Source: Sphingomonadaceae bacterium (GTDB taxonomy: Bacteria > Pseudomonadota > Alphaproteobacteria > Sphingomonadales > Sphingomonadaceae). From it: 9,536 nt of DNA. Position 1 is the stretch's first letter, and every line of letters starts with the position of its first letter. The notes under the pieces are model-generated. The model did not search any database and had not been told where the DNA came from. It saw only the letters and a program-made list of their open reading frames with translations. Of this stretch, positions 1 through 8,284 are shown piece by piece. The translations under genes and the position numbers were made by a program. The stretch spans positions 1-9,536 of the forward strand of contig JAFARM010000288.1 of the NCBI GenBank assembly GCA_019245455.1, read 5' to 3'.

Positions 1-119
1 ATCACGCGCTCCTGCGCGCGGCGCAGCTTCGACGCGGCGACCATTTTCATCGCCTTCGTGATCTGCTGCGTCGACTTCACGGCGCGGATGCGCCGCCGCA
101 TGTCAATGAGTGACGGCAT
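1..119 (-). CDS. atpG: F1 ATP synthase gamma subunit, N-terminal fragment
   Basis: The first 39 codons of the gamma subunit, the central rotor stalk of F1, are present; the rest lies beyond the left window edge. The protein starts [20 protein letters not shown] and continues with [17 protein letters not shown], the N-terminal helix found in AtpG across bacteria (R-I-x-x-V-K-x-T-x-x-I-T-x-A-M-x-M-V-A). The ATG lies only 4 nt after the atpA stop and I see no Shine-Dalgarno sequence before it, so translation is probably coupled to atpA termination. It is the third gene of the atpH-atpA-atpG run; in alphaproteobacteria atpD and atpC normally follow, outside this window. Identity is secure from the conserved N-terminus and gene order. 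Confidence 0.95.
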   Translation of the reverse strand, partial: MPSLIDMRRRIRAVKSTQQITKAMKMVAASKLRRAQERV

Positions 120-123
120 CGGC

Positions 124-1677
<1,554 letters not shown>

Positions 1678-1679
1678 GA

Positions 1680-2234
1680 TTAGCCCTTCATCGCCGTGGC
1701 GAGACTGTTCAACTTGGTGCGGATGGAGCTGTCGACCATGCGGCTGCCGACGCGGACGACGAGGCCGCCGAGGATTTCAGGATCGACGTGGAGGATCAGG
1801 TCGGCGTCGGTGCCGAGCCCGGCACGGAGCTTGGCCTTCAGCGCCGCCTGCTGTTCGGCGTCGAGCGGGTGCGCGCTCGTGACTTCGGCCGTGACCAGCC
1901 CCCGACTGCGGGCGTTCAGGCGGGCGAAGTCGCGGATCACCGCCGGCAGCGCCGACAGCCGGCGGTTGTGTGCCAGGACGCCAAGGAACTTCGCGGTAAG
2001 ATCGTCGATTTGCAGCGACTTGGCCACCGCCGCCACCGCCGTTCCGGCCGCCGCGCGGTCGATCATCGGGCTCGTCGTCAGCGTCCGCAGGTCGGCGGAG
2101 TCGGCAAGCGCGGTGCGCAGCGTGTCCAGACTCCGGGTGACCACATCGACGGCCTGCTGCGCACGGGCGAGGTCGAACAGCGCGGTCGCATAGCGCCCCG
2201 ACAGTCCCGCAACGATACCGCCCGATGTTTCCAC
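1680..2234 (-). CDS. atpH: F1 ATP synthase delta subunit (OSCP-like)
   Basis: This 184-residue delta subunit is the peripheral-stalk cap that joins the F1 head to the F0 b subunits. The N-terminal helical domain carries [14 protein letters not shown] at about 10-23. The C-terminal part contains [13 protein letters not shown] at 117-129 and the family signature [20 protein letters not shown] at 151-170. I place the start at a GTG giving (M)[10 protein letters not shown], because the similarity to sphingomonad delta subunits begins exactly there. The reading frame stays open for 89 more codons upstream to 2501, but that stretch is low-complexity and runs across the divergent gene, so it is not credible coding. 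A weak GGACGGG lies just upstream. It is the first gene of the operon and its stop is 2 nt from the atpA start. Confidence 0.93.
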   Translation of the reverse strand: METSGGIVAGLSGRYATALFDLARAQQAVDVVTRSLDTLRTALADSADLRTLTTSPMIDRAAAGTAVAAVAKSLQIDDLTAKFLGVLAHNRRLSALPAVIRDFARLNARSRGLVTAEVTSAHPLDAEQQAALKAKLRAGLGTDADLILHVDPEILGGLVVRVGSRMVDSSIRTKLNSLATAMKG

Positions 2235-2317
2235 GAAACCCGTCCACAGCGCCGGTGATGGCCGAAAATGCCCGTGAATCCGCTGCGAGCCTCGGCCCCT
2301 GCGGTGAGCGAGCGGGG

Positions 2318-2346
2318 CGTTAGCATGGGCCTTCCGGCGAAGCAAG
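2318..2346 (-). promoter_or_regulatory. Candidate housekeeping promoter of the atpHAG operon
   Basis: On the minus strand, TTGCTT (2345-2340), a 16-nt spacer and GCTAACG (-10 hexamer CTAACG, 2323-2318) resemble a sigma-70 promoter in a GC-rich alphaproteobacterium. It would start transcription about 75-80 nt upstream of the atpH GTG. The -35 shares TTG with the consensus and the -10 is only partial, so this is the best candidate in the 184-bp gap, not a proven site. Confidence 0.35.
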
Positions 2347-2363
2347 GCGGCCGCCGGCGACAG

Positions 2364-2388
2364 GGAACCGGAAGCGCGATGCCGGGTT
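2364..2388 (+). promoter_or_regulatory. Candidate EcfG-type general-stress promoter for the DUF4142 gene
   Basis: GGAAC (2364-2368), a 16-nt spacer and GGTT (2385-2388) match the alphaproteobacterial EcfG/SigT promoter pattern GGAAC-N16/17-CGTT in all but one position. The predicted transcript would start near 2395, giving a leader of about 24 nt that contains the Shine-Dalgarno sequence AGGGAG 8 nt before the ATG at 2419. Short motifs can arise by chance in GC-rich DNA; position and spacing make this one better than background. Confidence 0.5.
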
Positions 2389-2418
2389 GTCGGCGGAACA
2401 AACGAGGGAGCCCCCGCG

Positions 2419-2925
2419 ATGAAGTCATTGACCCTGTTCGCCGCCGCCGCCGTGGCGCTGGCCCCTGCCGCCGCCTTCGCCGTCCCGCTGCCGGCCGCCA
2501 CCTATGTGATGAAGGCGGGGGCCAGCGATATGTTCGAGATCGAATCGTCGAAGCTGGTTCAGGACAGCAAGGACCCGCAGATCCAGCAGTTCGCCCAGCA
2601 GATGATCACCGATCACACCAAGTCGACGGGCGACGTCATGACCGCGGCCAAGGCCGATGGCCTCAACCCGCCGCCGCCGGCGCTGACGCCCAAGCAGAAG
2701 GGCATGATCGATTCGCTGAAGCACACGACCGGGGCCAAGCGCGACCTGCTCTACACGAAGCAGCAGGTCCTGGCGCACAAGGAGACGCTCGCCTTCCAGC
2801 AGGAATATGCGCGCTCGGGCGACAAGCCGAACCTGAAGACGACGGCCGGCCAGATCGTGCCGGTGGTCCAGAACCATCTGTCGATGGTCGAGGGCATGAC
2901 GCCGGCGGCGGCCAAGAACCAGTAG
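2419..2925 (+). CDS. Exported DUF4142 protein
   Basis: This 168-residue protein has a clear Sec signal peptide: MKS, a hydrophobic Ala/Leu core, and a likely signal peptidase I site after AFA at residue 21. The mature part is a helical DUF4142 domain, a ferritin-like fold of unknown biochemical function. Characteristic features are the early D-x-F-E-I-E-x-S-K-L segment (about 37-46) and the block KDPQIQQFAQQMITDHTKS (about 51-69), whose F-A-x-x-M-I-x-D-H-x-K core is typical of the family. A second helical pair includes LLYTKQQVLAHKETLAFQQE. No lipobox cysteine is present, so a soluble periplasmic location is expected. The start is supported by AGGGAG with an 8-nt spacer. It is transcribed away from the atp operon, possibly under general-stress control, and ends just before a strong hairpin, so it is probably monocistronic. 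Family assignment is confident; function is unknown. Confidence 0.9.
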   Translation: MKSLTLFAAAAVALAPAAAFAVPLPAATYVMKAGASDMFEIESSKLVQDSKDPQIQQFAQQMITDHTKSTGDVMTAAKADGLNPPPPALTPKQKGMIDSLKHTTGAKRDLLYTKQQVLAHKETLAFQQEYARSGDKPNLKTTAGQIVPVVQNHLSMVEGMTPAAAKNQ

Positions 2926-2934
2926 CCACCTCCC

Positions 2935-2962
2935 GGTGCGGTGGCCGAACCGCCACCGCACC
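2935..2962 (+). terminator. Hairpin terminator after the DUF4142 gene
   Basis: GGTGCGGTGGC and its exact reverse complement form an 11-bp perfect, GC-rich stem with a 6-nt loop (CGAACC), beginning 9 nt after the TAG stop. There is no clear T tract downstream (CTAGCGTT follows), so it is not a textbook intrinsic terminator, but stems of this kind often mark 3' ends in GC-rich alphaproteobacteria. It separates the DUF4142 gene from the PEP-CTERM gene. Confidence 0.65.
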
Positions 2963-3069
2963 CTAGCGTTCGCCCGCGCACCCTGACCGAACGGCGGCCG
3001 GCGGAGTGTCGCAGGCGCGATTGTCGGGCAACCTTGTTCCCGGCGCGCTGTTCACCTGCCAGCAAGGGT

Positions 3070-3074
3070 GGAGG
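3070..3074 (+). promoter_or_regulatory. Shine-Dalgarno that fixes the PEP-CTERM start
   Basis: GGAGG lies 5 nt before the ATG at 3080. An in-frame GTG at 3068 overlaps this motif and has no ribosome binding site of its own, so 3080 is the better start. Confidence 0.75.
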
Positions 3075-3079
3075 TCGCG

Positions 3080-3661
3080 ATGCACGGGTTCAAGGTTGTT
3101 GGAATGATCGTTCTCGGATTGGCGGGGGTGCCGGCAGCGGCCGCGATCCAGACCGTGCCGCTGGCCGGCGTCAGCTTTTACGACACGCCATACACCTATG
3201 ATTTCGGGGCCGGCAACACGATCACCTTCACCACCGTCGATAGGACCTTCTTCGCCTACAACCCGGCCGGCGTCTCGACCGGCGGCACGGTCCAGATCGC
3301 GAGCTTCGGCGCGCCCTTCTATGATCCGCCGCAGCCGACGTCCTATTTCACCAACCGCGGCGGCAGCTTCGGGCCGGGGGCCAACATCACCGCGCTGTTC
3401 CTGTCCTACGCGACGCCGGCGGCGGTGCCCTACTCGATCAGCGAGGGCCTGGTCGGGCTGCGCTTCGATCTCGGCCGCGGTTATCAGTACGGCTATGCCG
3501 ATATCGCCGGCTCGACGCTGTACGGCCTGCGCTTCCAGACGACACCCGGCCTCGCGCTGCCGTTCGGTGCCGTTCCCGAGCCGGCGGCCTGGGCGCTGAT
3601 GGTCGTCGGCTTCGGCCTGGTCGGCGCGGCGACGCGGCGGCGGCAGGCGGTTCCCGCCTAG
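3080..3661 (+). CDS. PEPxxWA-CTERM sorting domain protein
   Basis: This 193-residue exported protein has a signal peptide (MHGFKVVGMIVLGLAGVPAA, likely cleaved after A22) and a C-terminal sorting signal. The latter is VPEPAAWALMVVGFGLVGAA at 165-184: PEP motif at 166-168, W171, a short hydrophobic helix, then RRR at 186-188. This is the PEPxxWA variant of PEP-CTERM, recognised by exosortases, which process and release or anchor proteins at the outer envelope, often together with exopolysaccharide. The body (23-164) is rich in Gly, Phe, Tyr and Thr with no Cys, suggesting a beta-rich secreted domain; I recognise no named domain in it. No exosortase gene is in the window. I see no convincing promoter in the 117 bp between the upstream hairpin and this gene. 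Its stop overlaps that of the convergent patatin-like gene by 4 bp. Confidence 0.88.
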   Translation: MHGFKVVGMIVLGLAGVPAAAAIQTVPLAGVSFYDTPYTYDFGAGNTITFTTVDRTFFAYNPAGVSTGGTVQIASFGAPFYDPPQPTSYFTNRGGSFGPGANITALFLSYATPAAVPYSISEGLVGLRFDLGRGYQYGYADIAGSTLYGLRFQTTPGLALPFGAVPEPAAWALMVVGFGLVGAATRRRQAVPA

Positions 3662-5913
3662 GGGCCGATCTCCCGCGCCAGGCTGGCCAGAAGGTTGGGC
3701 ACGGCGGTCAGGTACGGGCGTTCGGCGTCGATGATCGCGTGGAACGCCTGGCGCTTGATCGTCGCCGTCGCGCCAGGCGCGAGGGTACCGGCCGGAACGG
3801 TCGACGCGACGATGTCGATCAGCCGGTCGGCGGCGTGGAGGCGACCCCAGAGATAGTCGTTCTCGCGATAGGCACGACTGAAGAACGCGCCGAACGAGTT
3901 GAACTGCGTGCCCTTCAGCGTGGCTTCGTGGCCGCCGGCGCGGATGGCGACGGCGTCGTCGGGGCTGATGCGATCGACCTTGATCTCATCGAACTCGTCG
4001 AGGCCTTCGCCGTGGAGCAGCGGCAGCAGGACGACGTCATAGAACGGGAAGCCGAGCCAGGCGCGGAGAAGTGCACGCCGGAGCGGCGAAGCGACGTCAA
4101 GTGCAAGCATTTCGACCAGCGCAGCGTCGGTAGCGGCATCGAGCGCCTTGAGGTCGAGGCCCCGCTCGAGCGCGAGCAGCGCCGCGAGGGGGTCGCGCGC
4201 CGCACCGGCATAGGCCGGATCGTCGGGCACGCGGCGGCGCAGCGCGGCATAGGGCGCGAGGAGGCGATAGGTACCTGCCTTCAGCGCGTCGATCGCCGGC
4301 CGTTCATCGTCACCAAGCGCTGCGGCGAGCAGATTGATCCGGCGGAGCAGGAAGCGCAGCCGGCGGATGCGGAATTCAAGGTCGAAGCGACGCAGGAAGT
4401 CGACGAAGGCGGAATAGGCACCGCCGCGCGCCGACGCCGCGGCGGCGCTCAGCCGCTGCTCGTCGATATAGGCGGCAATCGCCGGCCCGGCCGCTGGATC
4501 ACCCGCGAGCGCGGCGATGCGCGCGGCGACACTATCGCTTACCTGCGCAAGCTTCAGCGCACCATAAGCCGCATACGCGAAGCCGGACGCCCGCGCCGCC
4601 GCCGTCTGCGCCCGCGAGCGCCACGCGCCGAGCCGCGTCGGGTTGAGCGGCAGCATGAAGAACCGCATCCCGATCGCCGCTTCGACCGCCGCATCGACCT
4701 CGGGCGTCATCGCCTCGATGACCCCGCGCAGCCGGCGGATGGTGGCGGTCATCGCCGCGATCGCCTCCAGGTTATCGCGGATCGGCTGCTCGCGCGGGAT
4801 GTCGGCCAGCGCGCGCAGGATGGTGGTGAAAAATCCAGGCGGGCTGTCCCCGGTCTGGCCGTGCCTTCCCGGCATCGGGTCGATGTAGACGAAGCGGCGG
4901 TCGACCTCCCGGTGGGCCGGGCGATGGCGCAGCGCCTCGATCGCCGGCCCGAACGGGCGATTGTTCAGCACGCTGCCATCGATCAGCGGCGCTGCCGCCG
5001 GGGCGGCGTGGCGCGGGAAGATACGGCGCAGGAAGGCGTCGCGCCCTGGCCAGGTCCGGCCGCGCGCGGCGACCACGGCGTCGATCTCGGCGACGTCGGC
5101 GGGCGGGAAGGCACCGGGGAAGCTGGCCGTCGCGCGCGCGGCGAAGGCGAGTTCGGCCGGATCGGCGATCGCGCGCGGCCCGGCACCGGCCGGCGAGCGG
5201 AAGCCGATGACGAGGCGGTGCTCGGTCTCGACGATCTCGCCGGGCGAGTGGAGCGCGAGCCGTTCGGGGCGACCGTGGAAGTCGGTGACGGTGACGAACA
5301 GATCGAGCGGCAGGCCGGCCGGGATCAGCGGCGTGCCGCCGCCCATCGCCGCCATCGTCTGCAACGCGTCGTACAGCATCGTCGAGAAGCTGACGCCCGA
5401 GAACGGTGGCCGAAACCAGCGCGAGCGCATGAAGCGCGACAGCTTGGCCCGAACCTCGCCGCGCGCCGCCGGATCGACCACGGCATCAGCCATGCCGAGC
5501 CCCTGCCGGCGGGCATACCAGACGAGCGGAGTTGCCCACCACTTGGTGAAACGCCCGGCCGCGCCGCCCTTGTCGAGCAGGGCGTCGATGTCGGCCCCCG
5601 CCAGCCACAACTCGCGCAAGGGTTCCATGTCGCGGCCGCCGGCAATCGCGTCGGCAAGGAGGATGCCGTTGATGCCACCGGCCGACGCGCCGGCGACGAT
5701 GTCGACAACCACGCGCAGGTCGACGGTGTCGCCGATGGCGTCGAGCAGTGCCGCATAGGCCGCCTCGCTGTCGTTGCCGGGCGCAGCATCGCGGCGCCGG
5801 GCGGCGGAAGCGCGGAGCAGCTTCCAAACCTCCTTGGTGATGCCGTGCATATAGATGGCGAGGCTGATGCCGCCGTAGCAGACGAGGGCGAGCCGAAGTT
5901 CCTTCTCGCGCAC
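3658..5913 (-). CDS. Patatin-like phospholipase, DUF3376-type
   Basis: This 751-residue protein is predicted to be a Ser-Asp dyad acyl hydrolase. The patatin domain covers about residues 6-325. It shows an oxyanion-type CYGGISLAIYMHG segment (12-24), the nucleophile elbow GASAG with S77, the block RATASFPGAFPP at 260-271, and the catalytic aspartate in DGS (D312) followed by VLNNRPF. The long C-terminal part is helical and Arg/Ala rich and ends with the family-typical KVDRISPDDA (about 645-654) and FFSRAYRENDYLWGRLHAAD (677-696), as in patatin-related proteins carrying DUF3376. No signal peptide or membrane helix is evident, so it is probably cytoplasmic or peripheral on the membrane; substrate is unknown. 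I chose the GTG at 5913 because GGGGAGGGA precedes it by 5 nt and homology begins immediately after. The frame extends to an ATG at 6045, but those extra 44 residues look unlike protein and would overlap the divergent SDR gene. Confidence 0.9.
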   Translation of the reverse strand: MREKELRLALVCYGGISLAIYMHGITKEVWKLLRASAARRRDAAPGNDSEAAYAALLDAIGDTVDLRVVVDIVAGASAGGINGILLADAIAGGRDMEPLRELWLAGADIDALLDKGGAAGRFTKWWATPLVWYARRQGLGMADAVVDPAARGEVRAKLSRFMRSRWFRPPFSGVSFSTMLYDALQTMAAMGGGTPLIPAGLPLDLFVTVTDFHGRPERLALHSPGEIVETEHRLVIGFRSPAGAGPRAIADPAELAFAARATASFPGAFPPADVAEIDAVVAARGRTWPGRDAFLRRIFPRHAAPAAAPLIDGSVLNNRPFGPAIEALRHRPAHREVDRRFVYIDPMPGRHGQTGDSPPGFFTTILRALADIPREQPIRDNLEAIAAMTATIRRLRGVIEAMTPEVDAAVEAAIGMRFFMLPLNPTRLGAWRSRAQTAAARASGFAYAAYGALKLAQVSDSVAARIAALAGDPAAGPAIAAYIDEQRLSAAAASARGGAYSAFVDFLRRFDLEFRIRRLRFLLRRINLLAAALGDDERPAIDALKAGTYRLLAPYAALRRRVPDDPAYAGAARDPLAALLALERGLDLKALDAATDAALVEMLALDVASPLRRALLRAWLGFPFYDVVLLPLLHGEGLDEFDEIKVDRISPDDAVAIRAGGHEATLKGTQFNSFGAFFSRAYRENDYLWGRLHAADRLIDIVASTVPAGTLAPGATATIKRQAFHAIIDAERPYLTAVPNLLASLAREIGP

Positions 5914-5917
5914 CCGG

Positions 5918-5926
5918 TCCCTCCCC
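5918..5926 (-). promoter_or_regulatory. Shine-Dalgarno that fixes the patatin-like GTG start
   Basis: On the minus strand GGGGAGGGA ends 4-5 nt before the GTG at 5913. It is the strongest ribosome binding site in the upstream frame and argues against the longer version starting at 6045. Confidence 0.75.
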
Positions 5927-5937
5927 GTCGCACGAAG

Positions 5938-5965
5938 CCTATCATCCGCCGCGGCGGCATGGAAG
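5938..5965 (-). promoter_or_regulatory. Weak candidate promoter of the patatin-like gene
   Basis: On the minus strand GATAGG (5943-5938) is a plausible -10 placed about 25 nt upstream of the GTG. The sequence 16 nt further upstream, CTTCCA (5965-5960), is a poor -35. If this is the promoter, the 12-bp palindrome at 5946-5957 lies in its spacer, where a regulator could act. Confidence 0.25.
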
Positions 5966-5970
5966 TTCCA
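5946..5970. repeat. Two adjacent short palindromes in the divergent promoter region
   Basis: CCGCCGCGGCGG (5946-5957) is a perfect 12-bp palindrome. Two bases later TGGAAGTTCCA (5960-5970) has perfect 5-bp arms around one central base. Both lie between the divergent patatin-like and SDR genes and could be operator half-sites. The GC-rich one could also be chance, since CCG/CGG runs are common in this genome. Confidence 0.35.
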
Positions 5971-5977
5971 CGCGCGG

Positions 5978-6006
5978 TTGCCCGCCGATGTGCGCCTGCC
6001 GTAAGG
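5978..6006 (+). promoter_or_regulatory. Candidate promoter of the SDR-glmM-ASCH-thiD operon
   Basis: TTGCCC (5978-5983), a 17-nt spacer and GTAAGG (6001-6006) give a sigma-70-like arrangement with a transcription start near 6013 and a leader of about 25 nt. The -35 carries the TTG core; the -10 is a weak match. It is the only candidate I see between the divergent genes on this strand. Confidence 0.3.
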
Positions 6007-6038
6007 TCGCGGCAATGATGCGAGGGGAGTGAACGCCG

Positions 6039-6809
6039 ATGCCAACCCTGTTCGACCTGACCGGCCAGACCGCGCTGATCACCGGCTCGTCGCGCGGCAT
6101 CGGCAAGGCGATCGCCCACCGCATGGCCGAACACGGCGCGAACGTCGTCGTCAGCAGCCGCAAGGCCGACGCCTGCGACGCCGCGGTGGCCGAGATCAAC
6201 GCCGCCGTCGGCCGCGAGGCGGCGGTCGCCATTCCGGCCAACATCGCCGACAAGGGCGCGCTGCAACGGCTGGTCGACGGTACGCGGCAGCGTTTCGGCC
6301 GCATCGACGCGCTCGTCTGCAACGCGGCGTCGAACCCCTATTACGGCCCGGCCGCGGGGATCAGCGACGATCAGTTCATCAAGATCCTGCAAAACAACAT
6401 TGTCTCAAATCACTGGCTGATCACCATGGTCGCGCCCGACATGGTGGCACGCCGCGACGGCTCGATCATCATCGTCTCGTCGATCGGCGGGCTGCGCGGA
6501 TCGACGCTGCTCGGCGCCTACGCCATCTCCAAGGCGGCCGATATGCAGCTCGCGCGCAACCTCGCGGCCGAGTACGGGCCGGCGAACGTCCGGGTGAACG
6601 CCATCTGCCCAGGGCTGATCAAGACCGATTTCGCCCGCGCCTTGTGGGAGGACCCGGCGAACCTCGAGGCATCGACCTCGCGCACGCCGCTGGCCCGCAT
6701 CGGCGTGCCCGACGAGATCGCCGGCATGGCGGTGTTCCTCGCGGCGAAGGCGGGCGGGTTCACCACGGGGCAGAGCTTCGTCATCGACGGCGGGGCGACG
6801 GCGGTCTGA
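6039..6809 (+). CDS. Short-chain dehydrogenase/reductase (SDR)
   Basis: This 256-residue protein is a classical SDR, a cytoplasmic NAD(P)-dependent oxidoreductase. The cofactor motif TGSSRGIG is at 15-22. The usual NNAG is replaced by CNAAS (94-98). The catalytic tetrad is complete: N120, S148 (in VSSIGG), Y161 and K165 (YAISK). PG at 191-192 and the terminal FVIDGGATAV are typical. Basic residues R19 and R41 (VVVSSRK) favour NADP(H) by family rule. The VVVSSRK strand recalls DHRS4-like carbonyl reductases, but the substrate cannot be told from sequence; FabG is less likely because no fatty-acid genes are near. A GGGGAG sequence precedes the ATG by about 9 nt. It is first in the plus-strand operon, with glmM starting 9 nt after its stop. 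Confidence is high for family, low for substrate. Confidence 0.92.
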   Translation: MPTLFDLTGQTALITGSSRGIGKAIAHRMAEHGANVVVSSRKADACDAAVAEINAAVGREAAVAIPANIADKGALQRLVDGTRQRFGRIDALVCNAASNPYYGPAAGISDDQFIKILQNNIVSNHWLITMVAPDMVARRDGSIIIVSSIGGLRGSTLLGAYAISKAADMQLARNLAAEYGPANVRVNAICPGLIKTDFARALWEDPANLEASTSRTPLARIGVPDEIAGMAVFLAAKAGGFTTGQSFVIDGGATAV

Positions 6810-6818
6810 GGGGGAACC

Positions 6819-8156
6819 ATGGCTCGCAGGTTCTTCGGCACCGACGGCATCCGCGGGCTGACCAACACCCCGCCGATGACCGCCGAGACGGCGATGCGCG
6901 TCGGCCAGGCGGCGGGCACGCGCTTCCTGCGCGGGCGTCACAAGCACCGCGTCCTGATCGGCAAGGACACGCGCCTGTCGGGCTATATGATCGAAAGTGC
7001 GCTGACCGCGGGGTTCACCTCGGTCGGCATGGATGTGGTCCAGGTCGGGCCGATGCCGACGCCGGCGGTCGCCATGCTGACCCGGTCGATGCGCGCCGAC
7101 CTTGGCGTCATGGTCTCGGCCAGCCACAACCCGTTCCACGACAATGGGATCAAATTGTTCGGCCCCGACGGCTACAAGCTCAGCGACGCCGACGAGGCCG
7201 AGATCGAGGCGCTGCTCGACACGGCCCCGGTCCTCGCCGCGCCCGCCGCGATCGGCCGCGCCCGGCGCATTGACGACGCCCAGGGGCGCTACATCCACTC
7301 GGCCAAGTCGAGCTTCCCCGAGCGGCTGCGCCTCGACGGGCTCAAGGTCGTCATCGATTGCGCCCATGGTGCCGCCTACAAGGTCGCGCCGGCCGCGCTG
7401 TGGGAGCTGGGGGCCGACATCGTGCCGATCGGCGTCAACCCGGACGGCTTCAACGTCAACGCCGAGATCGGCTCGACCCACCCGGCGGCGATGCAGGAGC
7501 GCGTCGTCGCGTCCGGTGCCAATATCGGCATCGCCCTCGACGGCGACGCCGACCGGCTGATCATCGCCGACGAGAACGGCGCGCTGGTCGACGGCGACCA
7601 GCTGATGGCGCTGATCGCCGGCGACTGGGCGCGGCGCGGCAAGCTCAAGGGTGGCGGGCTGGTGGCGACCGTCATGTCGAACCTGGGGCTGGAGCGGTAC
7701 CTGGGCGGTCTCGGCCTGACGCTCGAGCGCACCGCGGTCGGCGACCGCTATGTGCTCGAGGCGATGCGGGCGCGGGGGTTCAACCTCGGCGGCGAGCAGT
7801 CGGGGCACATCATCCTCGCCGACCACGCGACCACCGGCGACGGGCTGGTCGCGGCGCTGCAGATCTTGGCCGTGCTGATCCAGGCGGGCAAGCCGGCGAG
7901 CGAGCTGCTCCACCTGTTCGACCCCCTGCCGCAGCTGTTGAAGAACGTCCGCTTCGCCGGCGGCGCGCCGCTTGAGACGCTCCCCGTCCAGCAGGCGATC
8001 GCGGAGGGGGAGGCGCGGCTGAACGGCACAGGCCGGGTCCTCATCCGCAAGAGCGGCACCGAACCGCTGATCCGCGTCATGGCCGAGGGCGAGGACATCG
8101 CCTTGGTGACGGCGGTGGTCGACGACATCTGCGCGGCGGTGGCGGCGGCGGGGTGA
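6819..8156 (+). CDS. glmM: Phosphoglucosamine mutase
   Basis: This 445-residue enzyme converts glucosamine-6-phosphate to glucosamine-1-phosphate, the step before UDP-GlcNAc formation for peptidoglycan and lipopolysaccharide, in the cytoplasm. It begins [11 protein letters not shown] (3-13), as GlmM proteins do. The phosphoserine loop VMVSASHNP is at 97-105 with active S102. The Mg2+ loop DGDADR is at 241-246 (D241, D243, D245), the sugar-recognition loop GGEQSG at 324-329, and the phosphate-binding loop [16 protein letters not shown] starts at about 409. The domain order and length match the family (about 445-450). The ATG follows the SDR stop by 9 nt with GGGGGA as ribosome binding site, so the two are co-transcribed. 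In the product, S102-A-S-H-N rather than a T-A-S-H-N motif separates GlmM from most phosphomannomutases. Confidence 0.97.
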   Translation: MARRFFGTDGIRGLTNTPPMTAETAMRVGQAAGTRFLRGRHKHRVLIGKDTRLSGYMIESALTAGFTSVGMDVVQVGPMPTPAVAMLTRSMRADLGVMVSASHNPFHDNGIKLFGPDGYKLSDADEAEIEALLDTAPVLAAPAAIGRARRIDDAQGRYIHSAKSSFPERLRLDGLKVVIDCAHGAAYKVAPAALWELGADIVPIGVNPDGFNVNAEIGSTHPAAMQERVVASGANIGIALDGDADRLIIADENGALVDGDQLMALIAGDWARRGKLKGGGLVATVMSNLGLERYLGGLGLTLERTAVGDRYVLEAMRARGFNLGGEQSGHIILADHATTGDGLVAALQILAVLIQAGKPASELLHLFDPLPQLLKNVRFAGGAPLETLPVQQAIAEGEARLNGTGRVLIRKSGTEPLIRVMAEGEDIALVTAVVDDICAAVAAAG

Positions 8157-8284
8157 ATTGGCTGCATAAAGGCGTTCTTCTACAGCGCTTTAGCCGTTCC
8201 ATTTTCCATCACGAATCCATCATTTTTCTCGAAGACTTCTGCTAACTGCTTGCGCGTCATCAACGCCGGCGGGGAGAAAACGGT
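8157..8284. other. AT-rich spacer between glmM and the ASCH gene
   Basis: This 128-bp gap has about 49% GC by hand count, far below the roughly 70% of neighbouring genes. It holds only a weak, interrupted inverted repeat right after glmM (GGCT at 8160-8163 facing AGCC at about 8192-8195), which I do not call a terminator. It also holds the ASCH ribosome binding site GGGGAG at 8271-8276. On the minus strand a 26-codon open stretch from ATG 8260 to TAG 8180 reads MTRKQLAEVFEKNDGFVMEN then GTAKAL. It has no ribosome binding site and may be a gene remnant. Confidence 0.55.

Noticed and set aside
2235..2501. N-terminal extension of the delta subunit by 89 residues
   Set aside because: It would read through the divergent control region and into the antisense of the DUF4142 signal peptide; family similarity begins at the GTG at 2234.
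5949..5969. EcfG-type -35 (GGAAC) on the minus strand upstream of the patatin-like gene
   Set aside because: No CGTT or GTT follows at 16-17 nt, so only half of the motif is present.
3739..6018. A 759-codon open frame antisense to the patatin-like gene
   Set aside because: Composition is dominated by Arg, Gly, Ala and Asp with no recognisable domain; the minus strand carries the catalytic motifs and a good ribosome binding site.
5914..6045. N-terminal extension of the patatin-like protein by 44 residues
   Set aside because: It would overlap the SDR start, has no ribosome binding site, and homology starts after the GTG at 5913.
6405..7913. A 502-codon open frame antisense to the SDR gene and glmM
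   Set aside because: It crosses two unrelated, well-supported genes and has the same shadow composition.
8160..8195. Terminator hairpin after glmM
   Set aside because: The stem is broken by a 4-nt internal bulge and mismatches and is not followed by a T run; thiD also needs read-through unless it has its own promoter.
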